From JBMOMT01 sp049324835 (GTDB taxonomy: Bacteria > Chloroflexota > Anaerolineae > CAYNKW01): a stretch of 64,000 nt of DNA. The notes beneath the pieces were generated by a model. That model did not search any database, was not told where the DNA came from, and saw only the letters and a list, made by a program, of their open reading frames with translations. Numbering within the stretch: the first letter of the stretch is position 1; every line of letters begins with the position of its first letter. The position numbers and the translations under genes are program-made. The DNA lies in contig JBMOMT010000052.1 of NCBI GenBank assembly GCA_049324835.1, forward strand, positions 1 to 64,000. The letters run 5' to 3'. Of this stretch, positions 32,369-41,029 are shown in pieces.

Positions 32369-33534
32369 AACGTCAAGTCGCCATCGTCGGCGGGGGGCAG
32401 ACCTACCACGCCTCGCGCCGCCACGACGTCAACCAGGTGGAGCTGGTCAACGAGGCGGTGCGCGCCGCCCTGGCCGACGCTCAAATGACCATGGACGACA
32501 TCGACGCCGTGCTGGTGGGCAACATGGAGTTTTTCGAGGGCTGCCACATGACCGACTGCTGGCTGGTCGATGGCAGCGGCGCTTACGGCAAGCCGGGCTT
32601 AAAAATCACCACCGGCGGCACCGTCGGCGCGACCATCGTCGTCGCCGGGGCGCACCACGTCGCCAGCGGCCTGTTCGACCGGGTGCTGTGCATCGGTTTT
32701 GAAAAGCAGGAGGAAGGCGACACCAGCGCCATCCTCAGCGCCGTGGCCCACCCGCTCTTTGGTCGCTCGCTGGCCGGCGCGGCCACTGGCTACTTTGCCA
32801 TGTTGGCGGCGTCGTACATGCACGCCTACGGGGCCAAAGAGGAGCACGCGGCCATGGTCGCCGTCAAGGCGCGGCAGAACGCTCGCAAGAACGCGTACGC
32901 CCACCTCAAGCTGGACATCAGCGTCGAGGACGTGCTCAACTCACGGATGCTGGCCTATCCGCTGCACCTGCTGGACATGTGCCCCATCTCCAACGGCGCC
33001 TGCGCTCTGATCCTGGCCGACGAGCAGACGGCCCGCGACCGCTGCCAAAAGCCGGTCTGGATCCGGGCGGCGGAGACGGCTCACAACGAGCAGTTCGAGC
33101 TGGACTGGCGCGATGTGACGACCACCAAGCCGATCTTTTCTCGCGTCTGCGCCGGGCGCCTCTACAAAAAGCTGGGCGTGGACGACCCGGCGACTTTTTT
33201 CGACGTGTTCGAAGTCTACGAGCCGGCCACCTGGGCCGAGATCATCTGGTACGAGGACCTGGGCCTGTGCGGGCCGGGCGAGGGCTTTCGGCTGGTGGAG
33301 GAGGGCAAAACCGAGATCGGCGGCCCCATGCCGGTCAACCCGTCGGGCGGGGTGCTGTCGACCAACTGCATCGGCGCGTCGGCCATGCTGCGGATCTGGG
33401 AGGCGGCGTTACAAATCCGGGGCGACGCTGGCGAGCACCAGGTGCCCAAGGACGTGAACTGGGCGCTGACCACAGCCTACGGCGGCACCAACTGGACGGT
33501 GATGACGGCGCTGTCGCGCCAGTGGGAGGAGTGA
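32365..33534 (+). CDS. Thiolase-fold protein lacking the catalytic cysteine, beta-type (module 1)
   Basis: 389 residues from ATG 32365 (ATGA overlap with the alpha-type gene). The thiolase fold is clear ('QVAIVGGGQTYHASRRHDVNQVELVNEAVRAAL', 'MPVNPSGGVLSTNCIG'). The nucleophile segment (81-102, 'ITTGGTVGATIVVAGAHHVASG') contains no Cys and the C-terminus ends 'AYGGTNWTVMTALSR' instead of a Cys-Gly-Gly loop. 'EVYEPATWAEIIWYEDLGLCGPGEG' replaces the HDCF region with a Tyr, as noted for retro-aldolase Ltp2. It probably forms a heteromer with the alpha-type protein and the tandem DUF35 protein encoded downstream. The closest relative in the window is the product at 47563. Confidence 0.85.
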   Translation: MKRQVAIVGGGQTYHASRRHDVNQVELVNEAVRAALADAQMTMDDIDAVLVGNMEFFEGCHMTDCWLVDGSGAYGKPGLKITTGGTVGATIVVAGAHHVASGLFDRVLCIGFEKQEEGDTSAILSAVAHPLFGRSLAGAATGYFAMLAASYMHAYGAKEEHAAMVAVKARQNARKNAYAHLKLDISVEDVLNSRMLAYPLHLLDMCPISNGACALILADEQTARDRCQKPVWIRAAETAHNEQFELDWRDVTTTKPIFSRVCAGRLYKKLGVDDPATFFDVFEVYEPATWAEIIWYEDLGLCGPGEGFRLVEEGKTEIGGPMPVNPSGGVLSTNCIGASAMLRIWEAALQIRGDAGEHQVPKDVNWALTTAYGGTNWTVMTALSRQWEE

Positions 33535-33641
33535 GCAACCGTGTCAGGGCTGGCGCAGCAGGTCGCGCTCGATCTCTTGGATGAGGAAGGGCAAGTTGGG
33601 CCGGGTAAGTTGGCTCCTCATGGAATTCCGTGGTGCTCAGA

Positions 33642-33706
33642 GCGGACCACAGTCCGCGTTGCCAGAAACAGCCTAGAATGCATCAGAAACGGGGACTGTG
33701 GTCCCC
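33642..33706. repeat. Palindrome pair of the 'GGACCACAGTCC' family
   Basis: GCGGACCACAGTCCGC (33642-33657) and GGGGACTGTGGTCCCC (33691-33706) are each self-complementary and share the core in both orientations. Related copies are at 43805-43890, 46221-46323, 47506-47535 and 50147-50229. Confidence 0.75.
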
Positions 33707-33769
33707 TCCGAGCAACCAACCACAGAAAATTTCAAAGAGTCATCAAGTTTGACTCGGGGGCCGGAAGGC

Positions 33770-34045
33770 TCAGGCGGCAGCGGCAGCCAGGCGCAATTGG
33801 ACCGGCAGCGATTGCTGGCGGAGCAGCTCGTGATAGGTCTGCTCCCGGCTCAGCCATATCTTGTACAGGCCATGCCATTCGAGGAAATCGTGGAACTGCT
33901 GGCTCTCGCCGTCGTCAAAGTCGGACAACAGCCCTGCTTCCATGGCCTGGTAAAAGTCCTTGGACAGCAAGCCGTATTTGTCTTCGAAGGATCGCAGTTG
34001 CCACTCGATCCAGTGAATCTCGCGAACGAGTTGCCGAATTTCCAT
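33770..34045 (-). CDS. Small antitoxin-like protein
   Basis: 91 residues on the strand opposite its neighbours, with a strong ribosome-binding site (AAGGAG, 7 bp before the ATG) and its own promoter (34093-34121). The sequence 'EIHWIEWQLRSFEDKYGLLSKDFYQAMEAGLL' followed by 'FHDFLEWHGLYKIW' resembles the small helical 'FYxxFxxGxLxDxxDFxEWxxLY' proteins that often pair with a small toxin. No partner gene is intact beside it. A 25-codon frame on the same strand (33544-33621) could be debris. The final Ala-rich tail is unusual. Family assignment is from pattern memory and is tentative. Confidence 0.6.
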   Translation of the reverse strand: MEIRQLVREIHWIEWQLRSFEDKYGLLSKDFYQAMEAGLLSDFDDGESQQFHDFLEWHGLYKIWLSREQTYHELLRQQSLPVQLRLAAAAA

Positions 34046-34092
34046 TCTCTTGCTCCTTGGCCGCGGCTGGCAAACGCGGCATCTTGTGTCCG

Positions 34093-34121
34093 ATTATACC
34101 ATACTCGATGGGCCGCCGCAA
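34093..34121 (-). promoter_or_regulatory. Promoter of the antitoxin-like gene
   Basis: On the minus strand TTGCGG (complement of 34116-34121), a 17-bp spacer and TATAAT (complement of 34093-34098), 48 bp upstream of the start codon. Confidence 0.7.
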
Positions 34122-34150
34122 GCGCCGATTCGGGTGGAAAAGAGAACCGT

Positions 34151-35158
34151 ATGGCCGATGAATCGAATAGCCAGGAACTGATAAACATCCCATTCACCGT
34201 CGACGTGCCCTACCGCTTTGCCGCCGGCCAATACCTGTCCCGCTTTTTGCTAGAACTGCGCGACAACGGCCGCTTTTTCGGCATCAAGTGCCCCCAGTGC
34301 GGGCGGGTGCAGATGCCGCCGCGTGTGGTGTGCGCCGTGTGCCACGTCAAAAACGACGAATGGGTCGAACTGGGCCACGAGGGCACGCTGCTCGGCTTTA
34401 GCATCGTCCACCTGCCGCTGACCGACCCGACCACCGGCCAGCCGCACAAGACGCCCTACACCTACGGCTCGGTGCGGTTGGACGGCTGCGACTCGGTCAT
34501 CGATCACCTGATCGATCCTTCGCCAGGCTCAGGACAGCGCGTCGAGCCGGACGTGGACCAGGTGCGGGTTGGCATGAGGCTGGGGGCGGTGCTGCGCCCC
34601 CGGGCAGAACGCACCGGCGACCTGAGCGACATCGTTCACTTTGCGCCGGTGGAGGGCCAGCCGCCTGGAACAGATCGCCCGGCCACGACCACACCCATCG
34701 ACCCATCGACCAACCCGCCGGCTTTCGAAGTCGATCAGCACATCACCGCCCCCAGCCGCTACTATGCCGGGCGGGTGGGCAGCAAGTTCTTTACTACCCT
34801 GCGCGATGAGCAGCGCATCCTGGGCAGTCGCTGCGCCACGTGCAACCAGGTTTACTGGCCGCCGCGCAGTACCTGCGGTCGCTGCTTCGGCCAACTGGGC
34901 GAGGACGACCTGGTCGAGATTGGCCCGCACGGCACGCTGGAAACGTTCACCCTGGTGACCTATCAGGAGGCGGTCCATCCCCGGCCGGCGCCGCTCATTT
35001 ACGGCATCGTCAGGCTGGACGGCGCCGATACGGGCATGGCCCACCTCATCGCCGGGGTCGAGTTCGAGAGGCTGGCGGTGGGGATGCGCCTGCAACCGGT
35101 TTTTGCCCCGGAGCGCGAGGCCAACATGCTGGCCATCAGCCATTTTAAACCGCTGTGA
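34151..35158 (+). CDS. Tandem DUF35 protein: two Zn-ribbon/OB-fold domains in one chain
   Basis: 335 residues from ATG 34151. Domain A (about 25-160) has the Zn ribbon CPQC...CAVC then an OB fold with 'YTYGSVRLDGCDSVIDHLID'. Domain B (about 190-335) has CATC...CGRC and 'IYGIVRLDGADTGMAHLIAG'. Domain A resembles the single protein at 48765 and domain B the one at 45754, so this is a fusion of the two DUF35 subunits of the second module. DUF35 proteins bind thiolase-fold enzymes and help channel CoA thioesters. Partners should be the products of 31214 and 32365. A 'PSPGSGQ' peptide in domain A comes from an inserted repeat (34516-34540). Confidence 0.87.
   Translation: MADESNSQELINIPFTVDVPYRFAAGQYLSRFLLELRDNGRFFGIKCPQCGRVQMPPRVVCAVCHVKNDEWVELGHEGTLLGFSIVHLPLTDPTTGQPHKTPYTYGSVRLDGCDSVIDHLIDPSPGSGQRVEPDVDQVRVGMRLGAVLRPRAERTGDLSDIVHFAPVEGQPPGTDRPATTTPIDPSTNPPAFEVDQHITAPSRYYAGRVGSKFFTTLRDEQRILGSRCATCNQVYWPPRSTCGRCFGQLGEDDLVEIGPHGTLETFTLVTYQEAVHPRPAPLIYGIVRLDGADTGMAHLIAGVEFERLAVGMRLQPVFAPEREANMLAISHFKPL
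34516..34540. repeat. In-frame 'CCTTCG-CAGGCTCAGGACA' repeat inside the DUF35 gene
   Basis: TCCTTCGCCAGGCTCAGGAC plus AGCGC, encoding 'PSPGSGQR'. One base differs from the copy at 39027-39051; an inverted copy is at 35614-35634 and a diverged one at 42354-42380. Confidence 0.75.
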
Positions 35159-35165
35159 GGAACCG

Positions 35166-35621
35166 ATGGAAAAGCTGTGGTTCGAGGATTATCAAGTCGG
35201 CGAGACACTGATCTCGCCGGGCCGCACCGTCACCGAGGCCGACGTGGTCAATTTCGCCGGGCTGACGGGCGACTGGCACCCGCTGCACACCGACGCCGAG
35301 TACGCCCAAACGACGCCCTTTGGTGAGCGCATCGCCCACGGCCTGTTGACTCTGTGCATCGGCAGCGCGTTGCTGTTCCGCCTGGGGCAGTACGCGGCCC
35401 TGCCCAAATCGTTCATCGCCTTTTACGGCATGGATTCGGTCCGTTTTGTGGGGCCGGTCAAGCTCGGCGACACGATCCACTGTGAAATGGAAATCACGAA
35501 TCTGGAAGAAAAGGACGAAAAGCGGGGCATCATCGTCGCCCGCAATACCATCAAGAACCAGCGCGGCGAAGATGTGGTCGTCTACACCACACGGGCGCTG
35601 GTCGGCAGAACGGTGTCCTGA
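35166..35621 (+). CDS. MaoC-type (R)-specific enoyl-CoA hydratase
   Basis: 151 residues with a hot-dog fold. 'FAGLTGDWHPLHTDAEYAQTTPFGERIAHGLL' contains the hydratase Asp/His dyad (Asp at 'GDWHPLH' and His). It hydrates a 2-enoyl-CoA, or dehydrates the 3-hydroxyacyl form, and could supply the beta-hydroxyacyl-CoA substrate of the neighbouring presumed retro-aldolase. The steroid system uses a MaoC-type hydratase beside Ltp2 in the same way. ATG 35166 follows the DUF35 gene by 7 bp with GAGGAA upstream. Its stop codon TGA is contributed by an inserted repeat (35614-35634). Confidence 0.88.
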   Translation: MEKLWFEDYQVGETLISPGRTVTEADVVNFAGLTGDWHPLHTDAEYAQTTPFGERIAHGLLTLCIGSALLFRLGQYAALPKSFIAFYGMDSVRFVGPVKLGDTIHCEMEITNLEEKDEKRGIIVARNTIKNQRGEDVVVYTTRALVGRTVS

Positions 35622-35634
35622 GCCTGTCGAAGGA
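35614..35634. repeat. Inverted copy of the 'CCTTCGACAGGCTCAGGACA' repeat at a gene end
   Basis: TGTCCTGAGCCTGTCGAAGG-A is the exact complement of the copy in the ferredoxin gene. The TGA in it is the stop codon of the MaoC gene. Confidence 0.75.
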
Positions 35635-35651
35635 AGGAATAGGAGGGAACA

Positions 35652-37457
35652 TTGACCAGGTTTGTCAGCAAACGCAATCTGGAATTTCTGCTGTACGAGG
35701 TATTCGACGCGCTGTCGCTCACCGGGCGCGAGTACTACCGGCAGCACGACCGCGAGATGTTTGACATGATCCTGGGCACTGCCCTGGAGATGGCCCAGGA
35801 CCTCTTTTACCCCATCCTGGGCGAGATGGACCGCCAGCCGCCGCAACTGATCGACGGCCAGGTCAGGGTCCACCCGGCGGTGCGAGACATCATGAAAAAG
35901 TTTGGCGAAGGCGGCTGGATCGGCGCGATCTATGACGAGCAAGTGGGCGGTTCGCAACTGCCGCTGATGATCGACAACGCCTGCAATTTCGTCTTTGCCG
36001 CGGCCAACTATTCGGCCTGCGTCTATCCGGGCCTCTCGAAAGGCGCCGCCGGGCTGATCCTGTCCTTTGGCAGCCAGGAGTTGATCGAGACCTACGTGCC
36101 CCAACTGCTCAGCGGCGAGTGGCAGGGCACCATGGCCCTCACCGAGCCCCAGGCCGGCAGCTCGCTGACCGACATCACCACCACCGCCGAGCCGACGGGC
36201 GACGGTTATTACCTGCTGCGCGGGCGCAAGATGTTCATCTCTGCCGCCGACCACGACGGCGTGGATAACGTGGTTCACCTGATGCTGGCCAAGATCCCCG
36301 GCGGGCCGCCCGGCGTCAAGGGCATCTCGCTCTTTGTCGTGCCCCAGAACCGCGTCGAGAGCGACGGCCGCCTGAGACCCAACGACGTATCGACCACCGA
36401 GATCTATCACAAGCTGGGCTACCGGGGCGCGCCCATCGTCGCCCTGAGCCTGGGCGAGGCCGGCGACTGCCGGGGCTACCTGGTCGGCCAGGCCCACCAG
36501 GGTTTACGTTACATGTTCCAGATGATGAACGAGGCCCGGCTGGGCGTGGGCATGGGCGCCACGGCCATCGCCTCGGCGGCCTATTACGCTGCGCTGGAAT
36601 ACACCCAGGAGCGGCCTCAGGGCCGGCGGCTGGGCGAAAAGGACCCGGCCCAGCCCCAGGTGCCCATCATCGAGCACGCCGATATCAAGCGTATGTTGCT
36701 CTTTCAGCGGGCCGTGGTCGAGGGTTCGCTGTCGCTGCTGACCCAGTGCTCGCGCTACGCCGACCTGGCCCGCGTGCTGCCCCCCGGCGAGGAAAAGGAA
36801 AAGAGTGAACTGCTGCTGGACATCCTGACGCCGGTGGCCAAAAGCTACCCGTCGGAGATGGGCATCCTGGCGGTCAGCGCCAGTCTACAATGTTTCGGCG
36901 GCTATGGCTACTGCGAGGATTTCCCGGTGGAGCAGTATTACCGCGACATGCGCATCCACCCCATCCACGAGGGCACCACCGGCATCCACGGCCTGGACCT
37001 GCTGGGCCGCAAAGTGACCCTCCACGGCGGGCGCGAGTTTGCTCTGTACCAGGCCGAGTTGGCCGCGACCATCGCCGCCGCCCGCGACGTGGCCGACCTC
37101 AGCGCCTACGCCGATCGGCTCGACGCGGCGCTGGCCGAGCTAAAGCGCGTCACCGAGCACCTGCTGGGCCTGGCCCGCACCGCCGGCCCGGAGCGTTTCC
37201 TGGCCGACGCCACCGTCTACCTGGAGATGTTTGGCCTCGTGACCATCGCCTGGCAATGGCTGGTGCAGGGCCTGGCCGCCCGGCGAGGGCTGGACGGCGA
37301 CTGTTCCGCGGTCGACGCCAACTTTTACCGGGGCAAGCTGGCCGTGCTGCGTTACTTTTACGGCTACGAGCTGCCCAAGACGCTGGGCCTGGCCGCCGTG
37401 TTAACCCAGGCCGACGGCCTGACGGTTGGCCTGGACAACGATCTGTTTGTCGATTGA
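35652..37457 (+). CDS. Acyl-CoA dehydrogenase, long (~600 aa) type
   Basis: 601 residues from a TTG start at 35652 with AGGAGGG 6 bp upstream; no ATG nearby fits. It has the acyl-CoA dehydrogenase fold: 'GTMALTEPQAGSSLTDITT' (FAD/substrate loop), 'LRGRKMFISAADHD', the helical C-domain 'HADIKRMLLFQRAVVEGSLSLL', 'LQCFGGYGYCEDFPVEQYYRDMRIHPIHEGTTGIHGLDLLGRKV' and an extra C-terminal domain as in FadE5/DmdC-like 600-residue members. The catalytic base is expected in the 'IHEGTTGIH' segment (Glu). It makes 2-enoyl-CoA and passes electrons to ETF, which is not encoded in this window. Confidence 0.92.
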   Translation: MTRFVSKRNLEFLLYEVFDALSLTGREYYRQHDREMFDMILGTALEMAQDLFYPILGEMDRQPPQLIDGQVRVHPAVRDIMKKFGEGGWIGAIYDEQVGGSQLPLMIDNACNFVFAAANYSACVYPGLSKGAAGLILSFGSQELIETYVPQLLSGEWQGTMALTEPQAGSSLTDITTTAEPTGDGYYLLRGRKMFISAADHDGVDNVVHLMLAKIPGGPPGVKGISLFVVPQNRVESDGRLRPNDVSTTEIYHKLGYRGAPIVALSLGEAGDCRGYLVGQAHQGLRYMFQMMNEARLGVGMGATAIASAAYYAALEYTQERPQGRRLGEKDPAQPQVPIIEHADIKRMLLFQRAVVEGSLSLLTQCSRYADLARVLPPGEEKEKSELLLDILTPVAKSYPSEMGILAVSASLQCFGGYGYCEDFPVEQYYRDMRIHPIHEGTTGIHGLDLLGRKVTLHGGREFALYQAELAATIAAARDVADLSAYADRLDAALAELKRVTEHLLGLARTAGPERFLADATVYLEMFGLVTIAWQWLVQGLAARRGLDGDCSAVDANFYRGKLAVLRYFYGYELPKTLGLAAVLTQADGLTVGLDNDLFVD

Positions 37458-37476
37458 TTCCTGGAGGAGGTGGATC

Positions 37477-38694
37477 ATGGGACTGATTAGCCGCAACGTG
37501 CCTTTGCACAACATAGAGTTCCAATTTTGGAACCCGACGCGCATCGTCTTTGGCGACGGCAAGGTCCGCGACCTGGCCGACGACCTGGACCTGGACTGGA
37601 ATTTCGACGGCAAGGAGCGGGTGCTGGTCGTCACCGACGCCGGCGTCAAGGCCGCCGGCGTGCTCGACTACCTGCTCGAATCACTCGAAGGCAGCTCACG
37701 CCAGGTGGTGGGCGTGTTCGACGGCGTGCTGCCCGAGGCCGACCTGGCGCAGATCCACGACATCACCCGGCTGGCCGAGGAGACCGAGCCCGATTTCTGG
37801 ATCGCGCTGGGCGGCGGCTCGGTGATGGACGCCTGCAAGATGGCCGCCGTGCTGGAATCCAACGGCGGCGACGTGGCCGATTACGAGGGCTTTTACATGG
37901 TCGACCAGGAGACCAAACCCATCGTCTGCATCCCCACCACCGCCGGCACCGGCTCCGAAGTCACCTGGGGCGCGGTCATCATGGACCACCAGGCGCAACG
38001 TAAGATCATCTGCGGCGACTACAAGTTCATCCCCAGGGTGGCCATCCTCGACCCAGAGTGTACGCGCAGCCTGCCGCCGCACCTGGTGGTGGGCACCGCG
38101 CTGGACGCGCTGACCCACGCCATCGGCGGCCTGGCCTCCGATCAGCGCCAGGATTTCTCCAACAGCATCGCCCTGCGCGTCGTCGAGATGGTGGCCGATA
38201 ACCTGGAGGCCGGTTATCAACGCAACGCCGAGGACCTGGACGTGCGTTCCAAGTTACTCATCGCCTCGACCATGGCCGGCATCGCTTTCCAGACCTCGCT
38301 GCCCGGCGCCGACCACGGCATCGGCCACACCGCCGGCGCGCTGCACAAAATCCATCACGGGCTGGCGGTGGCCATCGCCAACCTGTACGTCATGGACTAT
38401 AACATGAAGGCTGTGCCCCACGTCTATGCCAGCGTGGCCCGGGCGCTGGGCGTGCCCGACGACGGCGCTTCCGACGAGGTGATGGGCCGGCGGGCCATCG
38501 AACGCCTCAAAGAGCTGTACAGCCGCGTCGGCGTCGAGCTGACCCTCAAGGATTACGGCTTTCCGACCGACGAGGCGACCCTGGAGCGGCTCATTGAACA
38601 AAGCATGGAGGACGGCACGATGGTCTTTAACCCGGTGCCCATCAGCCGCACGCCGGAATTTGAGCAGTTGGTGCGTTACTGCGTTGGAGTGTAG
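37477..38694 (+). CDS. Iron-containing alcohol dehydrogenase
   Basis: 405 residues from ATG 37477 (GGAGGAGG upstream). Group III ADH motifs: NAD-binding 'ALGGGSVMDACKMAAV', 'PTTAGTGSEVTWGAVI', metal-ligand region 'ALDALTHAIGG', and 'GADHGIGHTAGALHKIHHGLAVAIANLYVM' with the His ligands. It interconverts an alcohol and an aldehyde or ketone with NAD(P). Its position directly before a ferredoxin-AOR pair suggests that it shares the aldehyde pool with AOR, for example in handling an aldehyde released by C-C cleavage. Natural substrate unknown. Confidence 0.92.
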   Translation: MGLISRNVPLHNIEFQFWNPTRIVFGDGKVRDLADDLDLDWNFDGKERVLVVTDAGVKAAGVLDYLLESLEGSSRQVVGVFDGVLPEADLAQIHDITRLAEETEPDFWIALGGGSVMDACKMAAVLESNGGDVADYEGFYMVDQETKPIVCIPTTAGTGSEVTWGAVIMDHQAQRKIICGDYKFIPRVAILDPECTRSLPPHLVVGTALDALTHAIGGLASDQRQDFSNSIALRVVEMVADNLEAGYQRNAEDLDVRSKLLIASTMAGIAFQTSLPGADHGIGHTAGALHKIHHGLAVAIANLYVMDYNMKAVPHVYASVARALGVPDDGASDEVMGRRAIERLKELYSRVGVELTLKDYGFPTDEATLERLIEQSMEDGTMVFNPVPISRTPEFEQLVRYCVGV

Positions 38695-38697
38695 GCC

Positions 38698-39186
38698 ATG
38701 AGCCGTATGATTCTGTTCGACGAGGCGCGTTGCACCAACTGTCACCTGTGCGAGATGTACTGCTCGCTGGTTTTTGGGCAGCGGGGCGTCTACGAGTACC
38801 GGCCGTCCATCGCCCGCATTCGCGTCGTCGAGAACGACGACGACACCCGCTACGTGGCCCACGTCTGCCTTCAATGTGAGGCGCCGGCCTGCGTCGACGC
38901 CTGCCCGACAGGCGCGCTATACAAGGACCCGGCCACCGGCATCGTCGTCGTCGATGCCGGCGAGTGTACCGGCTGCGAGATGTGCGTCGATGCCTGCGAA
39001 TTTGACTGCATTTTCATCGTGGGTGGTCCTTCGACAGGCTCAGGACAGCGCCACGCTGTCAAGTGCGAGGTGTGCGACGATCCGCTGTGCGTGCGGGCCT
39101 GCGCCGTCAAGGCGCTGACCGTGGGCGAGCCGGACGCCGCCTACCGGGCGCGCACGGAGCAGCTCTACCGGGAGGTGCGATTATGA
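38698..39186 (+). CDS. Polyferredoxin subunit with four [4Fe-4S] clusters (AOR partner)
   Basis: 162 residues with four cysteine groups: CTNCHLCEMYC (residues ~12-22), CLQC...CVDACP (~58-70), CTGCEMCVDAC (~86-96) and CEVC...CVRAC (~123-135). This HycB/AOR-associated type shuttles electrons from AOR to a redox partner. Between the third and fourth groups a 'PSTGSGQRH' peptide comes from an inserted 25-bp repeat (39027-39051), slightly lengthening a loop. The stop codon overlaps the AOR start (ATGA), so the two are translationally coupled. Confidence 0.92.
   Translation: MSRMILFDEARCTNCHLCEMYCSLVFGQRGVYEYRPSIARIRVVENDDDTRYVAHVCLQCEAPACVDACPTGALYKDPATGIVVVDAGECTGCEMCVDACEFDCIFIVGGPSTGSGQRHAVKCEVCDDPLCVRACAVKALTVGEPDAAYRARTEQLYREVRL
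39027..39051. repeat. In-frame 'CCTTCGACAGGCTCAGGACA' repeat inside the ferredoxin gene
   Basis: TCCTTCGACAGGCTCAGGAC plus AGCGC, encoding 'PSTGSGQR' in a linker between two cluster motifs. It matches 24 of 25 bases with the copy at 34516-34540. Confidence 0.8.
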
Positions 39187-41000
39187 ACGTCCCTTCGTGT
39201 GGTTGGATGGGCGTTATCTTGCGTGTGGACCTCAGCAGCGGGCGGATCGAGCGCCAGCCGTTGGACCCGCAACTGGCCCGCGATTTCGTCGGCACCCGCG
39301 GCCTGGCTACCAAGCTGCTCTACGACGAGCTGCCCCTCGACTGCGACCCCCTCGGCCCGGAGAACCGGCTGGTGTTCGTCAACGGCCCGCTGACCCTGAC
39401 CGGGGCGCTGTCGTCGGGGCGCTACGCGCTGGTCACCAAGAGCCCACTCACCGGCACCATCTGCGCTTCCAACTCGGGCGGCTACTTTCCCGCCGCCTTC
39501 AAGACCGCCGGCTACGACGCCATCGTCATCAGCGGCCAGGCCGAGCGGCCGGTCTATCTCTGGATCGACGACGAGCGGGTGCAGATCCGCGACGCCGCGC
39601 CTTTCTGGGGGCTGGATGTGTCCCACACCGACCGGGCCATCAAAGCCGCCACGGGCAAGGGGGCGCGGGTGGCCTGCATCGGCCCGGCGGGCGAAAACCT
39701 GGTGCGTTACGCGGCAGTGATGAACGACGTCCACCGCGCCGCCGCCCGCTCCGGCGTGGGGGCGGTGATGGGTTCCAAGCGGCTCAAGGCGGTGGCCATT
39801 CGCGGCAGCGGCGGCGTGCGTGTGGCCGACCCGGAGGCGCTGCTCAAGGCCACCACCATGTCGGATCACATCAAACGCACCGACCTGGGCATCGCCTTTG
39901 AGGAGTTTGGCACGCCCCTCTTTGTGGACGTCATGAACGCATTCAACATCATGCCCACCAAAAACTTTCAGGAGGGCTTTTTCGAGGACGGCGACATCAT
40001 CAACGGCGCGGCCATCATCGACCGCACCCTGGTGCGTAGCAAAGCCTGCTACGCCTGCTCGATGAACTGCGGGCGCAACACCCGCCTGCCGCCCGGCTCC
40101 AAATACCAGGGCCACGGCGACGGTCCCGAGTACGAAACCATCTATGCCCTCGGTTCCAACATCCTGGTGGGCGACCTGGACGCGCTGACCAAGATGAACT
40201 ATCTGTGCAACGAGCTGGGCATGGATACCATGGACGCCGGCACCACCCTGGCCACGCTGATGGAGCTGTACGAGACGGGCCACATCGGCGAGCAGGAGAT
40301 CGGCTTTCCGCTGGCGTGGGGCGACGCCGAGGCCAGCATCCGGCTGCTGGAACTCATCGGCCGGGGGGAGGGTTTTGGCCGCCAGGCGGGGCTGGGCGGC
40401 AAATTCCTGGCCGACCGCTACGGCGCGCCCGAGCTGTTCATGGGTTCCAAGGGGCAGGGTTTTGCCGGCTACCATCCGCGCGGCATGGTCGGCCAGGGGC
40501 TGCTGTACGCCACCTCACCCGAAGGCGGCAACCACACCACCGGCAATACCATCCAGCCCGAGATCAATGGCATCCCCGAGCCGATGGACCCGCTGACCGG
40601 CGAGGGCAAACCGGAGCTGGTCATCCGCCGCCAGAACGAGACGGCGTTCATCGAAGCCTGCGGCGTGTGCGTCTTTCCCTACATGCTCATGGAAGAGGGC
40701 GCCGAGATCATTGCCGAATTCTACAGCGACGCCACCGGCGAGGAATGCAGCGAGGCCGAGGCGCGCCGCATCGGCGAGCGCATCTTTAACCTGGAGCGCC
40801 TGTTCAACGCCCGGTTGGGTTTCAGTCGCAAGGACGACACGCTGCCCAAGCGCCTGACCCAGGAGCCGCACTCTGAGGGCATCGGCCAGGGCAACGTCGT
40901 GCCGCTGGAAGAGATGCTGGACCGTTACTATGCGCTGCGCGGCTGGACCCCGGACGGTTTCCCGACCGAGGAAAAGCTGGCCGAGTTGGGGATCACGTAA
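39183..41000 (+). CDS. Tungsten-type aldehyde ferredoxin oxidoreductase
   Basis: 605 residues from ATG 39183. AOR N-terminal domain: 'GRIERQPLDPQLARDFVGTRGLATKLLYDELP', 'GPLTLTGALSSGRYALVTKSPLTG', 'SNSGGYFPAAFKTAGYDAIVISG'. The [4Fe-4S] ligands are Cys289, Cys292, Cys296 and Cys493, nearly the positions of the Pyrococcus enzyme (288, 291, 295, 494). The pterin-binding region 'GMDTMDAGTTLATLMELYE' is present. It oxidises aldehydes to carboxylic acids, or reduces acids, with ferredoxin. A dedicated ferredoxin precedes it and a MoaD-like protein follows, so the cofactor supply is in the same unit. It implies an anaerobic or low-potential branch of the pathway. Confidence 0.95.
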   Translation: MNVPSCGWMGVILRVDLSSGRIERQPLDPQLARDFVGTRGLATKLLYDELPLDCDPLGPENRLVFVNGPLTLTGALSSGRYALVTKSPLTGTICASNSGGYFPAAFKTAGYDAIVISGQAERPVYLWIDDERVQIRDAAPFWGLDVSHTDRAIKAATGKGARVACIGPAGENLVRYAAVMNDVHRAAARSGVGAVMGSKRLKAVAIRGSGGVRVADPEALLKATTMSDHIKRTDLGIAFEEFGTPLFVDVMNAFNIMPTKNFQEGFFEDGDIINGAAIIDRTLVRSKACYACSMNCGRNTRLPPGSKYQGHGDGPEYETIYALGSNILVGDLDALTKMNYLCNELGMDTMDAGTTLATLMELYETGHIGEQEIGFPLAWGDAEASIRLLELIGRGEGFGRQAGLGGKFLADRYGAPELFMGSKGQGFAGYHPRGMVGQGLLYATSPEGGNHTTGNTIQPEINGIPEPMDPLTGEGKPELVIRRQNETAFIEACGVCVFPYMLMEEGAEIIAEFYSDATGEECSEAEARRIGERIFNLERLFNARLGFSRKDDTLPKRLTQEPHSEGIGQGNVVPLEEMLDRYYALRGWTPDGFPTEEKLAELGIT

Positions 41001-41029
41001 AACGTGAAGCGTGAAACGTCAGGTGTGGG

